DNA of 64,000 nt from assembly GCF_000349845.1 (NCBI RefSeq), contig NC_020829.1, positions 2,487,001-2,551,000 on the forward strand, written 5' to 3'. The position numbers and the translations under genes are program-made. This DNA comes from Pseudomonas sp. ATCC 13867. GTDB taxonomy: Bacteria > Pseudomonadota > Gammaproteobacteria > Pseudomonadales > Pseudomonadaceae. The stretch's first letter is position 1, and the number at the start of each line of letters is the position of its first letter. Below, in pieces: positions 50,049 through 58,443 of this stretch. The notes below the pieces were generated by a model. The model had not been told where the DNA came from and did no database searches. It saw only the letters and a list, made by a program, of their open reading frames with translations.

Positions 50049-52185
50049 AATGAACCTGTCCCAGGCGCCGGTCGATCCGCTGCGCGAGGGATTGTCGCTG
50101 CTGTGCCGGCAACTGGGCCGGCCGGTCAGTCCGGGCGAGCTGGCCGACGGCATCGCCCTGGAGCAGGGGAGGCTGCCGCTGCACCGGGTGGCTCGTGCCT
50201 TGCGCCGCGCGGAGATCACCGCCCAGGTGGCGGAATATCCGCTGCAGCGGATGGACGCCTACCTGCTGCCGGCACTGTTGTTGCTCAAGGATGGCGGCAC
50301 GCTGGTGCTGGCCGGACTCGACGGCGGCATGGCCGACGTGCTGGTGCCGCAGAGCGACGGCGGCAGCGAACGCCTGGCGCTGGCCGAGCTGGAAGCGCTC
50401 TACGCCGGCACGGCGGTGTTCGCCAAATGCCGCTACCGTCCCGATGGGCGTGTCGGCGACTACGCCAGCGCGGAGCCGGAGCACTGGTTCTTCGGTCCGC
50501 TGCGGCGGCTGCGGCGCTCCTACGCGGAGGTCGCCCTGGCGGCCCTGGTGGCGAACCTGCTGGCGGTCGCCTCGTCGCTGTTCGCCATGCAGGTGTATGA
50601 CCGTGTCGTACCCAACGGCGCCTTCGACACCCTGTGGATCCTCGCCAGCGGCGTGGTCCTGGCGATCTGCCTCGACGGTGTGCTGAGGATCCTGCGCGGG
50701 CACCTGCTCACGGTGCTGGGCAAGCGGCTCGACCTGCAACTCTCGACGCTGCTATTCTCCCGCGTGCTGGGCACCCGCCTGGCGGCCAGGCCGGCGTCGA
50801 TGGGCGCGTTCAGCACCCAGGTGCGCGAGTTCGAGTCGGTGCGCGAGTTCTTCACCTCGTCCAGCGCCGCGCTGATCAGCGACCTGCCGTTCGTGGCGAT
50901 CTTCCTGCTGATCATCGCGCTGATCGGCGGTCCGCTGGCCTGGGTGGTGCTGGCCGCCTGCGTGCTGATGGTGCTGCCGGGGTTGCTGACCCAGCGCCTG
51001 CTGGGTCGCCTGTCGCGGCAGAACCTGCGCGAAGGGGCGATGAAGAACAGTGTCCTGCTCGAAGCCTTCGAACACCTGGAGACGGTAAAGGCCACCCGCG
51101 CCGAAGGTCGCTGCCTGCACCAGTGGGAAACGCTCACCGGCCAGCTTTCCAGCACGGCGTTGAGGACCCAGGCGCTGGTTTCCACGCTCAGCTACGGTTC
51201 GGGCATCATCCAGCAGTTGTGCTATGTCGGCGTGGTGGTCGCCGGGGTCTACCGGATCAGCGACGGCGCCATGACCGTCGGTGCGCTGGTGGCCTGCTCG
51301 ATTCTGTCCTCGCGCGCCATCGCGCCCTTGTCCCAGGCGGCCGGTATCCTCGGCCGCTGGCAGCACACGCGGGTGGCGATGGAAGGGCTGGACCAGTTGA
51401 TGGGAGCGCAGCAGGAGCGCCCCGAGGGCAAGCGTTTCGTGCACCGGGAGCGCCTGCGCGGCAGCTACCGGCTCGAAGGCGTGCGCCTGGCCCACGGCGA
51501 GGGGGCGCCGGTGGTGGACGTGCAGGCGCTGAACCTCCAGGCCGGCGAACGCGTTGCGCTGCTGGGCGGCAATGGCGCCGGCAAGTCGACCCTGTTGCGC
51601 CTGCTCAGCGGTCTGCTGGACCCGCAGGCGGGACGGCTGCTGCTGGACGACGTCAGCCTCGGCCAGATCGACCCCGCCGACCGCCAGCGCGGCATCGGCT
51701 ACCTGCCGCAGGACGTGGCGCTGTTCCACGGCACCCTGCGCGACAACCTCAATCTGGAGAATGCGGCGCTGAGCGACGAGGAACTGCTGGAGGCGCTCGA
51801 TGGCGTCGGCCTGGGCGGTTTCGTGCGCGCCCATCCGCTGGGCCTGGACATGCCGATCCAGGGCAACGCCAGCCTGTCCGGCGGCCAGCGCCAGGCGGTG
51901 GGCCTGACGCGCGTGCTGCTGCAGGACCCGCCGATCCTGCTGCTCGACGAGCCGACCGCGGCCTTCGACCAGACCAGCGAAAACCGCGTCATCGAATACC
52001 TGCAGCAGTGGCTGGGCAGCCGCACCCTGGTGTTGACCACGCACAAGAAAAGCATGCTGGCCCTGGTGGACCGCGCGGTGGTCCTGCGCAACGGCCAGGT
52101 GATCATGGACGGACCGCTGCACCAGGTGGTGCAGGGCAACCAGGTGCAGGCGCCGCTGCACACCGAAGGAGGTGTCCGTGGCTGA
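50038..52185 (+). CDS. bapC: type I secretion ABC transporter for BapA
   Basis: Inner-membrane exporter of 715 residues of the LapB/HlyB group. Residues 1-~140 form a C39-like domain that lacks the peptidase Cys, as is normal for adhesin and RTX exporters. About six helices follow (~160-450) with FAMQVYDRVVPNGAFDTLW. The ATPase domain has Walker A GGNGAGKSTLLRLLSG, signature LSGGQRQAVGLTRVLL and Walker B ILLLDEPTAAFD. ATG 50038 overlaps bapB by 11 bp; ATG 50050 with GGAAG upstream is an alternative. Equivalent to PA1876. Confidence 0.92.
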   Translation: MEAEMNLSQAPVDPLREGLSLLCRQLGRPVSPGELADGIALEQGRLPLHRVARALRRAEITAQVAEYPLQRMDAYLLPALLLLKDGGTLVLAGLDGGMADVLVPQSDGGSERLALAELEALYAGTAVFAKCRYRPDGRVGDYASAEPEHWFFGPLRRLRRSYAEVALAALVANLLAVASSLFAMQVYDRVVPNGAFDTLWILASGVVLAICLDGVLRILRGHLLTVLGKRLDLQLSTLLFSRVLGTRLAARPASMGAFSTQVREFESVREFFTSSSAALISDLPFVAIFLLIIALIGGPLAWVVLAACVLMVLPGLLTQRLLGRLSRQNLREGAMKNSVLLEAFEHLETVKATRAEGRCLHQWETLTGQLSSTALRTQALVSTLSYGSGIIQQLCYVGVVVAGVYRISDGAMTVGALVACSILSSRAIAPLSQAAGILGRWQHTRVAMEGLDQLMGAQQERPEGKRFVHRERLRGSYRLEGVRLAHGEGAPVVDVQALNLQAGERVALLGGNGAGKSTLLRLLSGLLDPQAGRLLLDDVSLGQIDPADRQRGIGYLPQDVALFHGTLRDNLNLENAALSDEELLEALDGVGLGGFVRAHPLGLDMPIQGNASLSGGQRQAVGLTRVLLQDPPILLLDEPTAAFDQTSENRVIEYLQQWLGSRTLVLTTHKKSMLALVDRAVVLRNGQVIMDGPLHQVVQGNQVQAPLHTEGGVRG

Positions 52186-53362
52186 GCCGGGTTCCGATCA
52201 ATTGCGCCGGCAACTGGGCGACCCGCTGCTGGCGGCGACCCACCCGGTCTACCGACCGCTGCTCTGGACCCTGCTCGGGGTGGTCCTGCTGTCCATCCTC
52301 TGGGCGGCCTGGGCGGAGCTGGACGAGGTGACGCGCGGTGACGGGCGCGTGGTGCCCTACAGCCGCATCCAGAAGATCCAGAGCCTGGAGGGCGGCATCC
52401 TCGACCGCCTGCTGGTGAAGGAGGGCGACCGCGTCGAGGTGGGGCAGCCCCTGGTACGGCTGGACGACACCCATTTCCTCACCAATTACCAGGAGTCGGC
52501 CAACCAGGCCGCCGTCCTGCGCGCGGCCATCGCGCGGCTGGATGCCGAGGTGCTGGGCAAGGAACGCATCGAGTTCCCCGAGGGAATCGACGCCGCTGGC
52601 CCGTTGGCCCGCTCCGAGCGCGAGCTCTTCAACTCCCGGCGGGCCAAGCTGGTGGAAGGCAGCCAGGCCGTGCAGAAGCAGGTCCGCCTGGCGCAGAGCC
52701 AGCTCGACCTGGTCCGGCCGCTGGTGGAGAAGCGCGCCGTCAGCCAGATGGAGGCGCTGAAGCTCAGCCAGGACATCGCCACGCTCAACGGCAAGCTCAC
52801 CGAACTGAAGAACACCTACTTCCAGGATGCCTACACCGAGCGCGCGGAGAAGAAGGCCCAGCTCACCCAGCTGGAGCCCATCGTGCAGCAGCGCCGGGAC
52901 CAGTTGCGCCGCACGGAGATCCTGTCGCCGGTACGCGGGCGGGTGAACACCGTACTGATCAACACGCGCGGCGGGGTGATCCAGCCGGGAGAGGCGATCA
53001 TGGAGGTGATCCCGGTGGAGGAGCAGTTGCTGGTGGAGGCGAAGATCAAGCCGCGCGACGTGGCCTTCCTGGTGCCCGGCATGCCCGCCAAGGTGAAGAT
53101 CACCGCCTACGACTACACCCTCTACGGCGACCTCAAGGGTACCCTGGAGCAGATCAGCGCCGACACCATCGAGGAGGACACCGTGCACGGCAAGGAGTCC
53201 TACTACCAGGTGCTGATCAGGACCGACGGCAGCCAGTTGAAGCGGGGGAGCGAGGTGCTGCCGATCATCCCCGGCATGGTGGCGGAAGTGGACATCCTCA
53301 GCGGCAAGCGCAGCGTGCTCAACTATCTGCTGCGTCCGCTGATCAAGGCGCGGCTGTATTGA
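52178..53362 (+). CDS. bapD: HlyD-family membrane fusion protein for BapA
   Basis: Periplasmic adaptor of 394 residues linking BapC and BapB. One transmembrane helix near the N-terminus (LLWTLLGVVLLSILWAAWAELD), then a lipoyl half-motif (QSLEGGILDRLLVKEGDRVEVGQPL), a long coiled coil (~120-240) and the second half (ILSPVRGRVNTVLINTRGGVIQPGEAIMEVIP). The start is a GTG: 52178 has AAGGAGG five bases upstream, better than GTG 52172 inside it. Equivalent to PA1877. It closes the operon; no terminator is obvious. Confidence 0.92.
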   Translation: MAEPGSDQLRRQLGDPLLAATHPVYRPLLWTLLGVVLLSILWAAWAELDEVTRGDGRVVPYSRIQKIQSLEGGILDRLLVKEGDRVEVGQPLVRLDDTHFLTNYQESANQAAVLRAAIARLDAEVLGKERIEFPEGIDAAGPLARSERELFNSRRAKLVEGSQAVQKQVRLAQSQLDLVRPLVEKRAVSQMEALKLSQDIATLNGKLTELKNTYFQDAYTERAEKKAQLTQLEPIVQQRRDQLRRTEILSPVRGRVNTVLINTRGGVIQPGEAIMEVIPVEEQLLVEAKIKPRDVAFLVPGMPAKVKITAYDYTLYGDLKGTLEQISADTIEEDTVHGKESYYQVLIRTDGSQLKRGSEVLPIIPGMVAEVDILSGKRSVLNYLLRPLIKARLY

Positions 53363-53710
53363 ACCGCTGCCGTGGGTTCGCTCGGGCAGCGCCACGGGAT
53401 GAAACGGCGGCGCCGGAGCTGGCCGGCACGTCCGAACGTTGGCGGCGCCGGATGACGCGTCCAGCCGGCGCTTTCCCGACTATCGAGAACCTACGATGGC
53501 CAGCCGAATATCCCGTTGGGTCTAATTATCCGGCCTTGTTCTGGATAAAGAGGGTGACTCAAACGGGCTCGACGTTCTTCCGCTTATTCATTCGTTCCGC
53601 CATCCGGCGATAAGTGCGCCATTCCCGTCCGGGGCAATGGGCGCCTGTCCGAATCCAATTCATTTCAAGTTTGTGCCAGTGGCAGTGGTTGCCGCTGGTA
53701 AGGAGTTTTC
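53363..53710. other. intergenic region before the outer-membrane protein gene
   Basis: 348 bp without a supported gene. The second half has lower GC and probably contains the promoter of the following gene; the ribosome site AAGGAG lies at about 53699-53704. A short open frame over 53359-53613 has no domain and no ribosome site. Confidence 0.5.
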
Positions 53711-54211
53711 ATGCGTGCTGCAAAAGTGATTTCCGCCCTGTTCCTGTTGTCGACCCCGGCGCTGGCGTTCGCGGATGACAGCGGTCTTTATGTCGGTGGT
53801 GGTGTCACTCGTGCCGAAATCGACGAGTCCCGGTTCGACGACAAGGACGACAGCTACAAGCTCTATGCGGGGTATCGCCTGAACAACTACCTGGCGTTCG
53901 AAGGGGCGGTCGTCGATTTCGGTGACATGAGCGATCGCGACAAGCATTTCGACGGCCAGTCGGCGCAGGCCAGCCTGCGTCTGGGCTTCCCGATCGGCCA
54001 GCGCATCCGCCTGTTCGGCACGGCGGGCGTGCACGCCTGGCACGCCGACGACGATGTGGCGGGCAAGTCCGAGGATGTGGATGCCCTCTACGGCTACGGT
54101 GCGGAGATGGATGTGCTGGGCGGCCTGGGGATGCGCCTGGAGCAGGAAACCCTGAAGGTCGGCGACATCGATCTCGACCAGACCACCCTGTCGGCCTACT
54201 GGCGGTTCTGA
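53711..54211 (+). CDS. small outer-membrane beta-barrel protein
   Basis: Protein of 166 residues with a signal peptide (VISALFLLSTPALAFA) and alternating beta-strand pattern ending in the outer-membrane signature SAYWRF (terminal Phe). GLYVGGGVTRAEID and YKLYAGYRLNNYLAFEGAVVDFG resemble the OmpA-like / OmpW-like porin-family beta-barrels. Predicted eight strands. Strong ribosome site AAGGAG. It lies behind the bap operon but separated by ~350 bp, so it is likely its own transcript. Function unknown. Confidence 0.82.
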   Translation: MRAAKVISALFLLSTPALAFADDSGLYVGGGVTRAEIDESRFDDKDDSYKLYAGYRLNNYLAFEGAVVDFGDMSDRDKHFDGQSAQASLRLGFPIGQRIRLFGTAGVHAWHADDDVAGKSEDVDALYGYGAEMDVLGGLGMRLEQETLKVGDIDLDQTTLSAYWRF

Positions 54212-54216
54212 TCCGC

Positions 54217-54250
54217 CGGGAAGGGAGCGGAGAGGCCGCTTCCTTCCCCT
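54217..54250 (+). terminator. hairpin after the outer-membrane protein gene
   Basis: GGAAGGGAGCGG / CCGCTTCCTTCC inverted arms with a 5-base loop start about 8 bases after the stop. The following T content is weak, so termination strength is uncertain. Confidence 0.5.
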
Positions 54251-54384
54251 TGCATCGGCCTGCGTGCGAACCATCGATTTCCGGCAGAGTGACTATCGAT
54301 GGAATCGAGTGGTCCGGCCGTGGATCGCGCCTGAAGATCAGCCCGTGTGACCCGCAAGACCAACAACAGCACGGGAGCGATCGC

Positions 54385-54771
54385 ATGAACACTTCAATCT
54401 CCGGGATGAAACGCCATGCCCTTGGCAGCGCCTTCGGCATTTCCCTCCTCGCACTCGGCAGCCTCGCGGGCTGCGCGCAGACCTCCGAGCTCCAGCTCAG
54501 CTGGGACAACTTTGGCGGAACCACCCGCCGGGACAACGTCGCCTATCTCGACTGCGTCGGAAGCAAGGTCGCCCCTGGCGCCCAGACCTTCATCAGCACC
54601 GGCGACGGCACGGGCCGGCTCCTCGTCGGCAGCGACGATCCGCGCCAGGCCAGCGGCATCGTGGACGTCACCGCCATCGACGGCGGCAGCCACTTCAACG
54701 CCTATCAGAGTACGGCCTGGCAGGACAAGGGTGAGCTGCTCGACGCCGCCTACCTGTGTTCCCTGAGCTGA
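54385..54771 (+). CDS. small lipoprotein of unknown function
   Basis: Predicted lipoprotein of 128 residues. Signal sequence with lipobox LAGC; the modified Cys is residue 30 and the next residues are AQT. The mature part (LQLSWDNFGGTTRRDNVAYLDCVGSKVAPGAQTFISTGDG ...) is beta-rich and has two further cysteines. I know no function. ATG 54385 with GGGAGCG upstream fits the signal peptide; the open frame from 54250 does not. Confidence 0.75.
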   Translation: MNTSISGMKRHALGSAFGISLLALGSLAGCAQTSELQLSWDNFGGTTRRDNVAYLDCVGSKVAPGAQTFISTGDGTGRLLVGSDDPRQASGIVDVTAIDGGSHFNAYQSTAWQDKGELLDAAYLCSLS

Positions 54772-54878
54772 GCGAGCGCCTCGCGCAGTCAGCCGCCATT
54801 CCTTTCATTCCATCGCGAAGCGTGTTGCACGCCGCGCTTCGGGGGCTTCGTTCGCCCTCAATCCAGGGAGAGACTGCA

Positions 54879-54968
54879 ATGAAACAGCACATTCTGATCG
54901 TCGGCGCGGGTTTTGGCGGTGTCTGGAGCGCCCTGGCCGCTGCCGATCCCGCGTTCCCGGTGGCCTGA
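54879..54968 (+). pseudogene. remnant of an NAD/FAD-dependent oxidoreductase gene
   Basis: A good ribosome site (AGGGAG) and ATG lead into MKQHILIVGAGFGGVWSALA, the exact form of an N-terminal FAD-binding motif in NADH dehydrogenase-like flavoproteins. The frame stops after 29 codons (ADPAFPVA, stop). The rest of the ~400-residue protein is missing. A strong terminator follows 92 bp later, so promoter/start and 3' flank remain while the middle is deleted. Could in principle be a tiny peptide gene, but a deletion remnant is more likely. Confidence 0.7.
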
Positions 54969-55059
54969 CCCGCAGGTCGCGAAACACCGTCGCCAGCGTC
55001 TGCCATCGGCATTGCGCTGGGCCTCTGCCACTGGGCGCACATTCCCTCGCGCCCACTTC

Positions 55060-55095
55060 CGCCCGCCAGGGGGCACCTCGGCGGGCGTTTTTTTT
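55060..55095 (+). terminator. strong Rho-independent terminator
   Basis: Perfect 8-bp stem CGCCCGCC (55060-55067) / GGCGGGCG (55080-55087) followed by eight T. It lies after the oxidoreductase remnant, with no intact gene directly upstream, so it probably once served the deleted gene. Confidence 0.9.
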
Positions 55096-55268
55096 AATTT
55101 ACGCGTGTTGTGTATTCTGATCGTACGTGCCAGTGTGTGCGCCCTGGCGGCCCTATTCGCCACAGTTGCCATACTTCAGTTCCCGGTCCGTTCTCCGGGC
55201 GCTGATGGGCGCCGCCGGCCGACGGTACACTCACTCCCGTCGCGTAACAGAAGTACAAGAGAATCGAG

Positions 55269-55361
55269 ATGAACACGCACTTTCTGACTTGCGCCGTCTT
55301 CGTCCGCCGCGACGCAGACCTCCACCTTCCCACCAACCTTCAGCCGACGGTGAAAGCATGA
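55269..55361 (+). CDS. possible 30-codon leader ORF overlapping the amidase start
   Basis: ATG 55269 opens a 30-residue frame (MNTHFLTCAVFVRRDADLHL...) that ends in a TGA overlapping the amidase ATG (ATGA). It could be a leader peptide that couples translation to the amidase. Ribosome site is weak (AGAGAATCGAG), and no conserved feature is recognised. Could be chance. Confidence 0.25.
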   Translation: MNTHFLTCAVFVRRDADLHLPTNLQPTVKA

Positions 55362-57052
55362 TCGAGGTAACCGAAGTTTCCATTGCGCAGCTGCGTGAAG
55401 CCCTGGAGTCGGGCCGCACCACCGCGGTCGAACTGGTCAAGGCCTACCTCGCGCGCATCGATGCCTACGATGGCCCGACCCGGCTCAATGCCGTGGTCGT
55501 GCGCAACACCGAGGCCCTGAAGGAAGCCCAAGCCTCCGACGAGCGCCGCGCCCGCGGCGAGACCCTCGGCCCGCTGGATGGCATTCCCTACACCGCCAAG
55601 GACAGCTACCTGGTCAAGGGCCTGACTGCCGCCTCCGGCAGCCCGGCCTTCAAGGACCTGGTCGCCTACCGCGATGCCTTCACCGTCGAGCGCCTGCGCG
55701 CCGGCGGCGCCATCTGCCTGGGCAAGACCAACATGCCGCCCATGGCCAACGGTGGCATGCAGCGCGGCGTCTACGGCCGTGCGGAAAGCCCGTACAACCG
55801 CAAGTTCCTCACCGCGCCCTTCGCCTCGGGGTCGTCCAATGGCGCCGGCACCGCGACCGCCGCGAGCTTCTCGGCCTTCGGCCTGGCGGAAGAGACCTGG
55901 TCCAGCGGTCGTGGCCCGGCCTCGAACAACGGCCTGTGCGCCTACACCCCCTCCCGTGGCGTGATCTCGGTGCGCGGCAACTGGCCGCTGACTCCGACGA
56001 TGGACGTGGTGGTGCCCTACGCGCGCACGATGGCCGACCTGCTGGAAGTGCTCGACGTGGTGGTGGCCGAAGATACCGACACGCGTGGCGACCTGTGGCG
56101 CCTGCAACCGTGGGTGCCGATCCCCGCCGTCGCCGAGGTGCGTCCGGCGTCCTACCTGGACCTCGCCTCCGGCCCTGAAGCCTTCAAGGGCAAGCGCCTG
56201 GGCGTGCCGCGCATGTTCATCAACAAGGACGAGCTGGCCGGTACCAGCGAGAAGCCGGGCATCGGCGGCCCGACCGGCCAGCGCATCAATACCCGCGCTT
56301 CGGTCATCGATCTCTGGGAACAGGCCCGCAAGGCCCTGGAAGCGGCCGGCGCCGAAGTCATCGAAGTGGACTTCCCGCTGGTCTCCAACTGCGAGGGCGA
56401 CCGTCCGGGGGCGCCGACCGTGTTCAACCGCGGCATCGTTTCCGAGCAGTTCCTGCATGACGAGCTGTGGGAGTTGTCCGGCTGGGGCTTCGACGACTTC
56501 CTGCGCGCCAACGGCGATCCGAAGCTGAACAGGCTGGCCGACGTCGACGGCCCGCAGATCTTCCCCCACGATCCGGGCACCTTGCCGAACCGCGAGGGCG
56601 ACCTCTGCGCCGGCATGGACGAGTACGTGAACATGGCCAAGCGCGGCCTGAAAACCTGGGACCAGATCGAGACCCTGCCCGACGGCCTGCGCGGTCTGGA
56701 GAAGACCCGCAAGCTCGACCTGGAAGACTGGATGGACGAGCTGAAGCTCGACGCCGTGCTGTTCCCCACCGTGGCCGACGTCGGTCCGGCGGATGCCGAC
56801 GTCAACCCGGAATCGGCCGACATCGCCTGGAGCAACGGCATCTGGGTCGCCAACGGCAACCTGGCGATCCGTCACCTGGGCGTGCCGACCGTCACCGTGC
56901 CGATGGGCGTGATGGCCGATATCGGCATGCCGGTGGGGCTGACCTTCGCCGGCCGCGCCTATGACGACTCCGCGCTGCTGCGCTTCGCAGCGGCCTTCGA
57001 GGCCACCGGCTCCAAGCGCCTGGTGCCGCCGAGCACGCCGCCGCTGGGCTGA
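55358..57052 (+). CDS. amidase-signature family hydrolase
   Basis: Amidase-signature enzyme of 564 residues. The Ser-cisSer-Lys triad can be placed: Lys in IPYTAKDSYLVKG near 86, the cis-Ser in ASGSSNGAGTAT near 160, and the nucleophile in ETWSSGRGPASNN near 185, where most relatives have a DTGGSIR-type motif. A long C-terminal part with GVPTVTVPMGVMADIGMPVGLTFAG closes the fold. Substrate amide unknown. ATG 55358 fits the domain start (STAVELV-like TTAVELVKAYLARIDAYD at 20-40). A clear terminator follows. Confidence 0.88.
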   Translation: MIEVTEVSIAQLREALESGRTTAVELVKAYLARIDAYDGPTRLNAVVVRNTEALKEAQASDERRARGETLGPLDGIPYTAKDSYLVKGLTAASGSPAFKDLVAYRDAFTVERLRAGGAICLGKTNMPPMANGGMQRGVYGRAESPYNRKFLTAPFASGSSNGAGTATAASFSAFGLAEETWSSGRGPASNNGLCAYTPSRGVISVRGNWPLTPTMDVVVPYARTMADLLEVLDVVVAEDTDTRGDLWRLQPWVPIPAVAEVRPASYLDLASGPEAFKGKRLGVPRMFINKDELAGTSEKPGIGGPTGQRINTRASVIDLWEQARKALEAAGAEVIEVDFPLVSNCEGDRPGAPTVFNRGIVSEQFLHDELWELSGWGFDDFLRANGDPKLNRLADVDGPQIFPHDPGTLPNREGDLCAGMDEYVNMAKRGLKTWDQIETLPDGLRGLEKTRKLDLEDWMDELKLDAVLFPTVADVGPADADVNPESADIAWSNGIWVANGNLAIRHLGVPTVTVPMGVMADIGMPVGLTFAGRAYDDSALLRFAAAFEATGSKRLVPPSTPPLG

Positions 57053-57076
57053 TCGGTTCGTCGCTGCAAGCAAGAG

Positions 57077-57110
57077 AAAAACCGCGCTCCCAATGGGGGC
57101 GCGGTTTTTT
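57077..57110 (+). terminator. Rho-independent terminator of the amidase gene
   Basis: AAAAACCGCGCTCCC / GGGGGCGCGGTTTTTT inverted arms with a 3-base loop and a T-run, 24 bases past the stop. Confidence 0.9.
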
Positions 57111-57138
57111 GGTCTATGACGCCGGCCGGCCTGGCTGG

Positions 57139-57312
57139 CGGATCGCGGACGCAGTCCGCTTCCTACCGGACAGCTCCAGGCTCGGATCAACCCTCTCCCA
57201 GGGGGAGAGGGAGCCGTCCGCGATTGGCATCGTGCAGAGCAGTTCGCGAGCAAGCTCGCTCCTACAGGGAAACGCCGGGGTGTTCTTTGTAGGAGCGAGC
57301 TTGCTCGCGAAC
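57139..57312. repeat. mixed REP units between amidase and araC genes
   Basis: A unit of the GCGGACGCAGTCCGC class at 57139-57168, a CCCTCTCCC / GGGAGAGGG hairpin at 57189-57212, and a canonical REP pair at 57242-57312 in outward orientation (GCTCGCTCCTAC first). The 313-bp gap holds no gene. Confidence 0.75.
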
Positions 57313-57365
57313 GCGTTTCCCTGCGACGCGCATGACAAGCAGTTCGCTCCAGCGAGGATCTGCGC

Positions 57366-58394
57366 TCACTTGGCCGACTTCACGTTGCCGTAGCGCACTT
57401 CCTTGGACGGCGAGTAACCGTAGAACGAGGTGTAGCACTTGCTGAAATGACTGGGCGAGACGAAGCCGCAGGCCAGCGCCACCTCGTACATCGGCAGGCT
57501 GGAATGCTGCAGCAGGCGCCGGCTTTCGGTGATGCGCAGCTCCAGGTAATAGCGCACCGGCGTGGTCCCCAGTTGTTCCTGGAACAGCCGCTCGATCTGC
57601 CGCTTGGAGCGCCCCACGTAGAGCGACAACTGGTCCTGGCTCAGCGGCTCCTCGATGTTCGCGCTCATCAGGTTGATCGCTTCGCGCAGCGGCTCGCTGA
57701 GTTTCTCGTGCAGCGCCGGGCGGGTGCGGCGGAAGCGCGACTCCTCGAAGGCGAGGATGTCGACGATGGCATCCACCAGCTCGCGGCCGTGGCGCGCGTT
57801 GATCCACTCCAGCACCAGGTTGAAGGCGCCGGTGGGGCTGGCGGCGGTCAGACGGTCGCGGTCGAGCTGGTAGCTTTCGCTGGTGACTTCGCTGTGCCGG
57901 GCGATTTCCGCCAGGGCCGCGCGGTGTTCGGGGTGGATGGCGCAGCGGTAGCCGTCCAGCAAGCCGGCCTGGCCGAGGAACCAGGCGCCGTTCCACAGGC
58001 CGGCGAGGGTAATGCCCTTGTCGGCGGCAGCCTGCAGCAGGCGGGTCAGCTCGGGTGTGGCCCGCAGTTGGGTACGCAGGCCGCCGCAGACCACCAGCAG
58101 ATCCAGCTCGGCCAACTGCGAGGCGGTCAGCACCGCGCCGGGGCAGATCACCAGGCCGAGGTCGCTGGTGACCGATTCGCCGTCGAGACTGAAGGTCTGG
58201 GTGGTGAAGGTCTGGGCACGGATCAGGTTGGCGGTGACCAGGGTGTCCAGCGCCTGGGTGAAGGCCGGCAGGGAGAAATGCTCGAGCAGCAGGAAGCCCA
58301 CCCGCGCCTGGCGGGTGGGCTCCCTCTGCTGCTCGGCGATGAAGCGCAGGTTGCGTCCCTGCATGGCGCCACTGAATTGCCGTCGTTCGACCAA
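57366..58394 (-). CDS. GlxA/AraC-type regulator with DJ-1/PfpI-like sensor domain
   Basis: Regulator of 342 residues. Residues ~30-190 form a DJ-1/PfpI-like domain (VGFLLLEHFSLPAFTQALDTLVTANLI; LLVVCGGLR; GLWNGAWFLGQAGLLDG), where the usual Cys elbow is replaced. The C-terminal ~100 residues are an AraC DNA-binding domain (LYVGRSKRQIERLFQEQLGTTPVRYY and ALACGFVSPSHFSKCYTSFYGYSP), as in ArgR, GbdR and related amine/amino-acid regulators. The frame begins at a TTG with AGGTGG upstream; ATG 58364 is the alternative. It lies 49 bp behind the APC permease in the same direction. Confidence 0.88.
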   Translation of the reverse strand: MVERRQFSGAMQGRNLRFIAEQQREPTRQARVGFLLLEHFSLPAFTQALDTLVTANLIRAQTFTTQTFSLDGESVTSDLGLVICPGAVLTASQLAELDLLVVCGGLRTQLRATPELTRLLQAAADKGITLAGLWNGAWFLGQAGLLDGYRCAIHPEHRAALAEIARHSEVTSESYQLDRDRLTAASPTGAFNLVLEWINARHGRELVDAIVDILAFEESRFRRTRPALHEKLSEPLREAINLMSANIEEPLSQDQLSLYVGRSKRQIERLFQEQLGTTPVRYYLELRITESRRLLQHSSLPMYEVALACGFVSPSHFSKCYTSFYGYSPSKEVRYGNVKSAK

Positions 58395-58443
58395 TCACCA
58401 CCTCATGTTGCAGATGCCGCCGAGGCGGCGAGTATCGCCCGGA

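Noticed and set aside
53359..53613. 84-codon frame after bapD
   Set aside because: Starts at the bapD stop with no ribosome site and has no conserved character.
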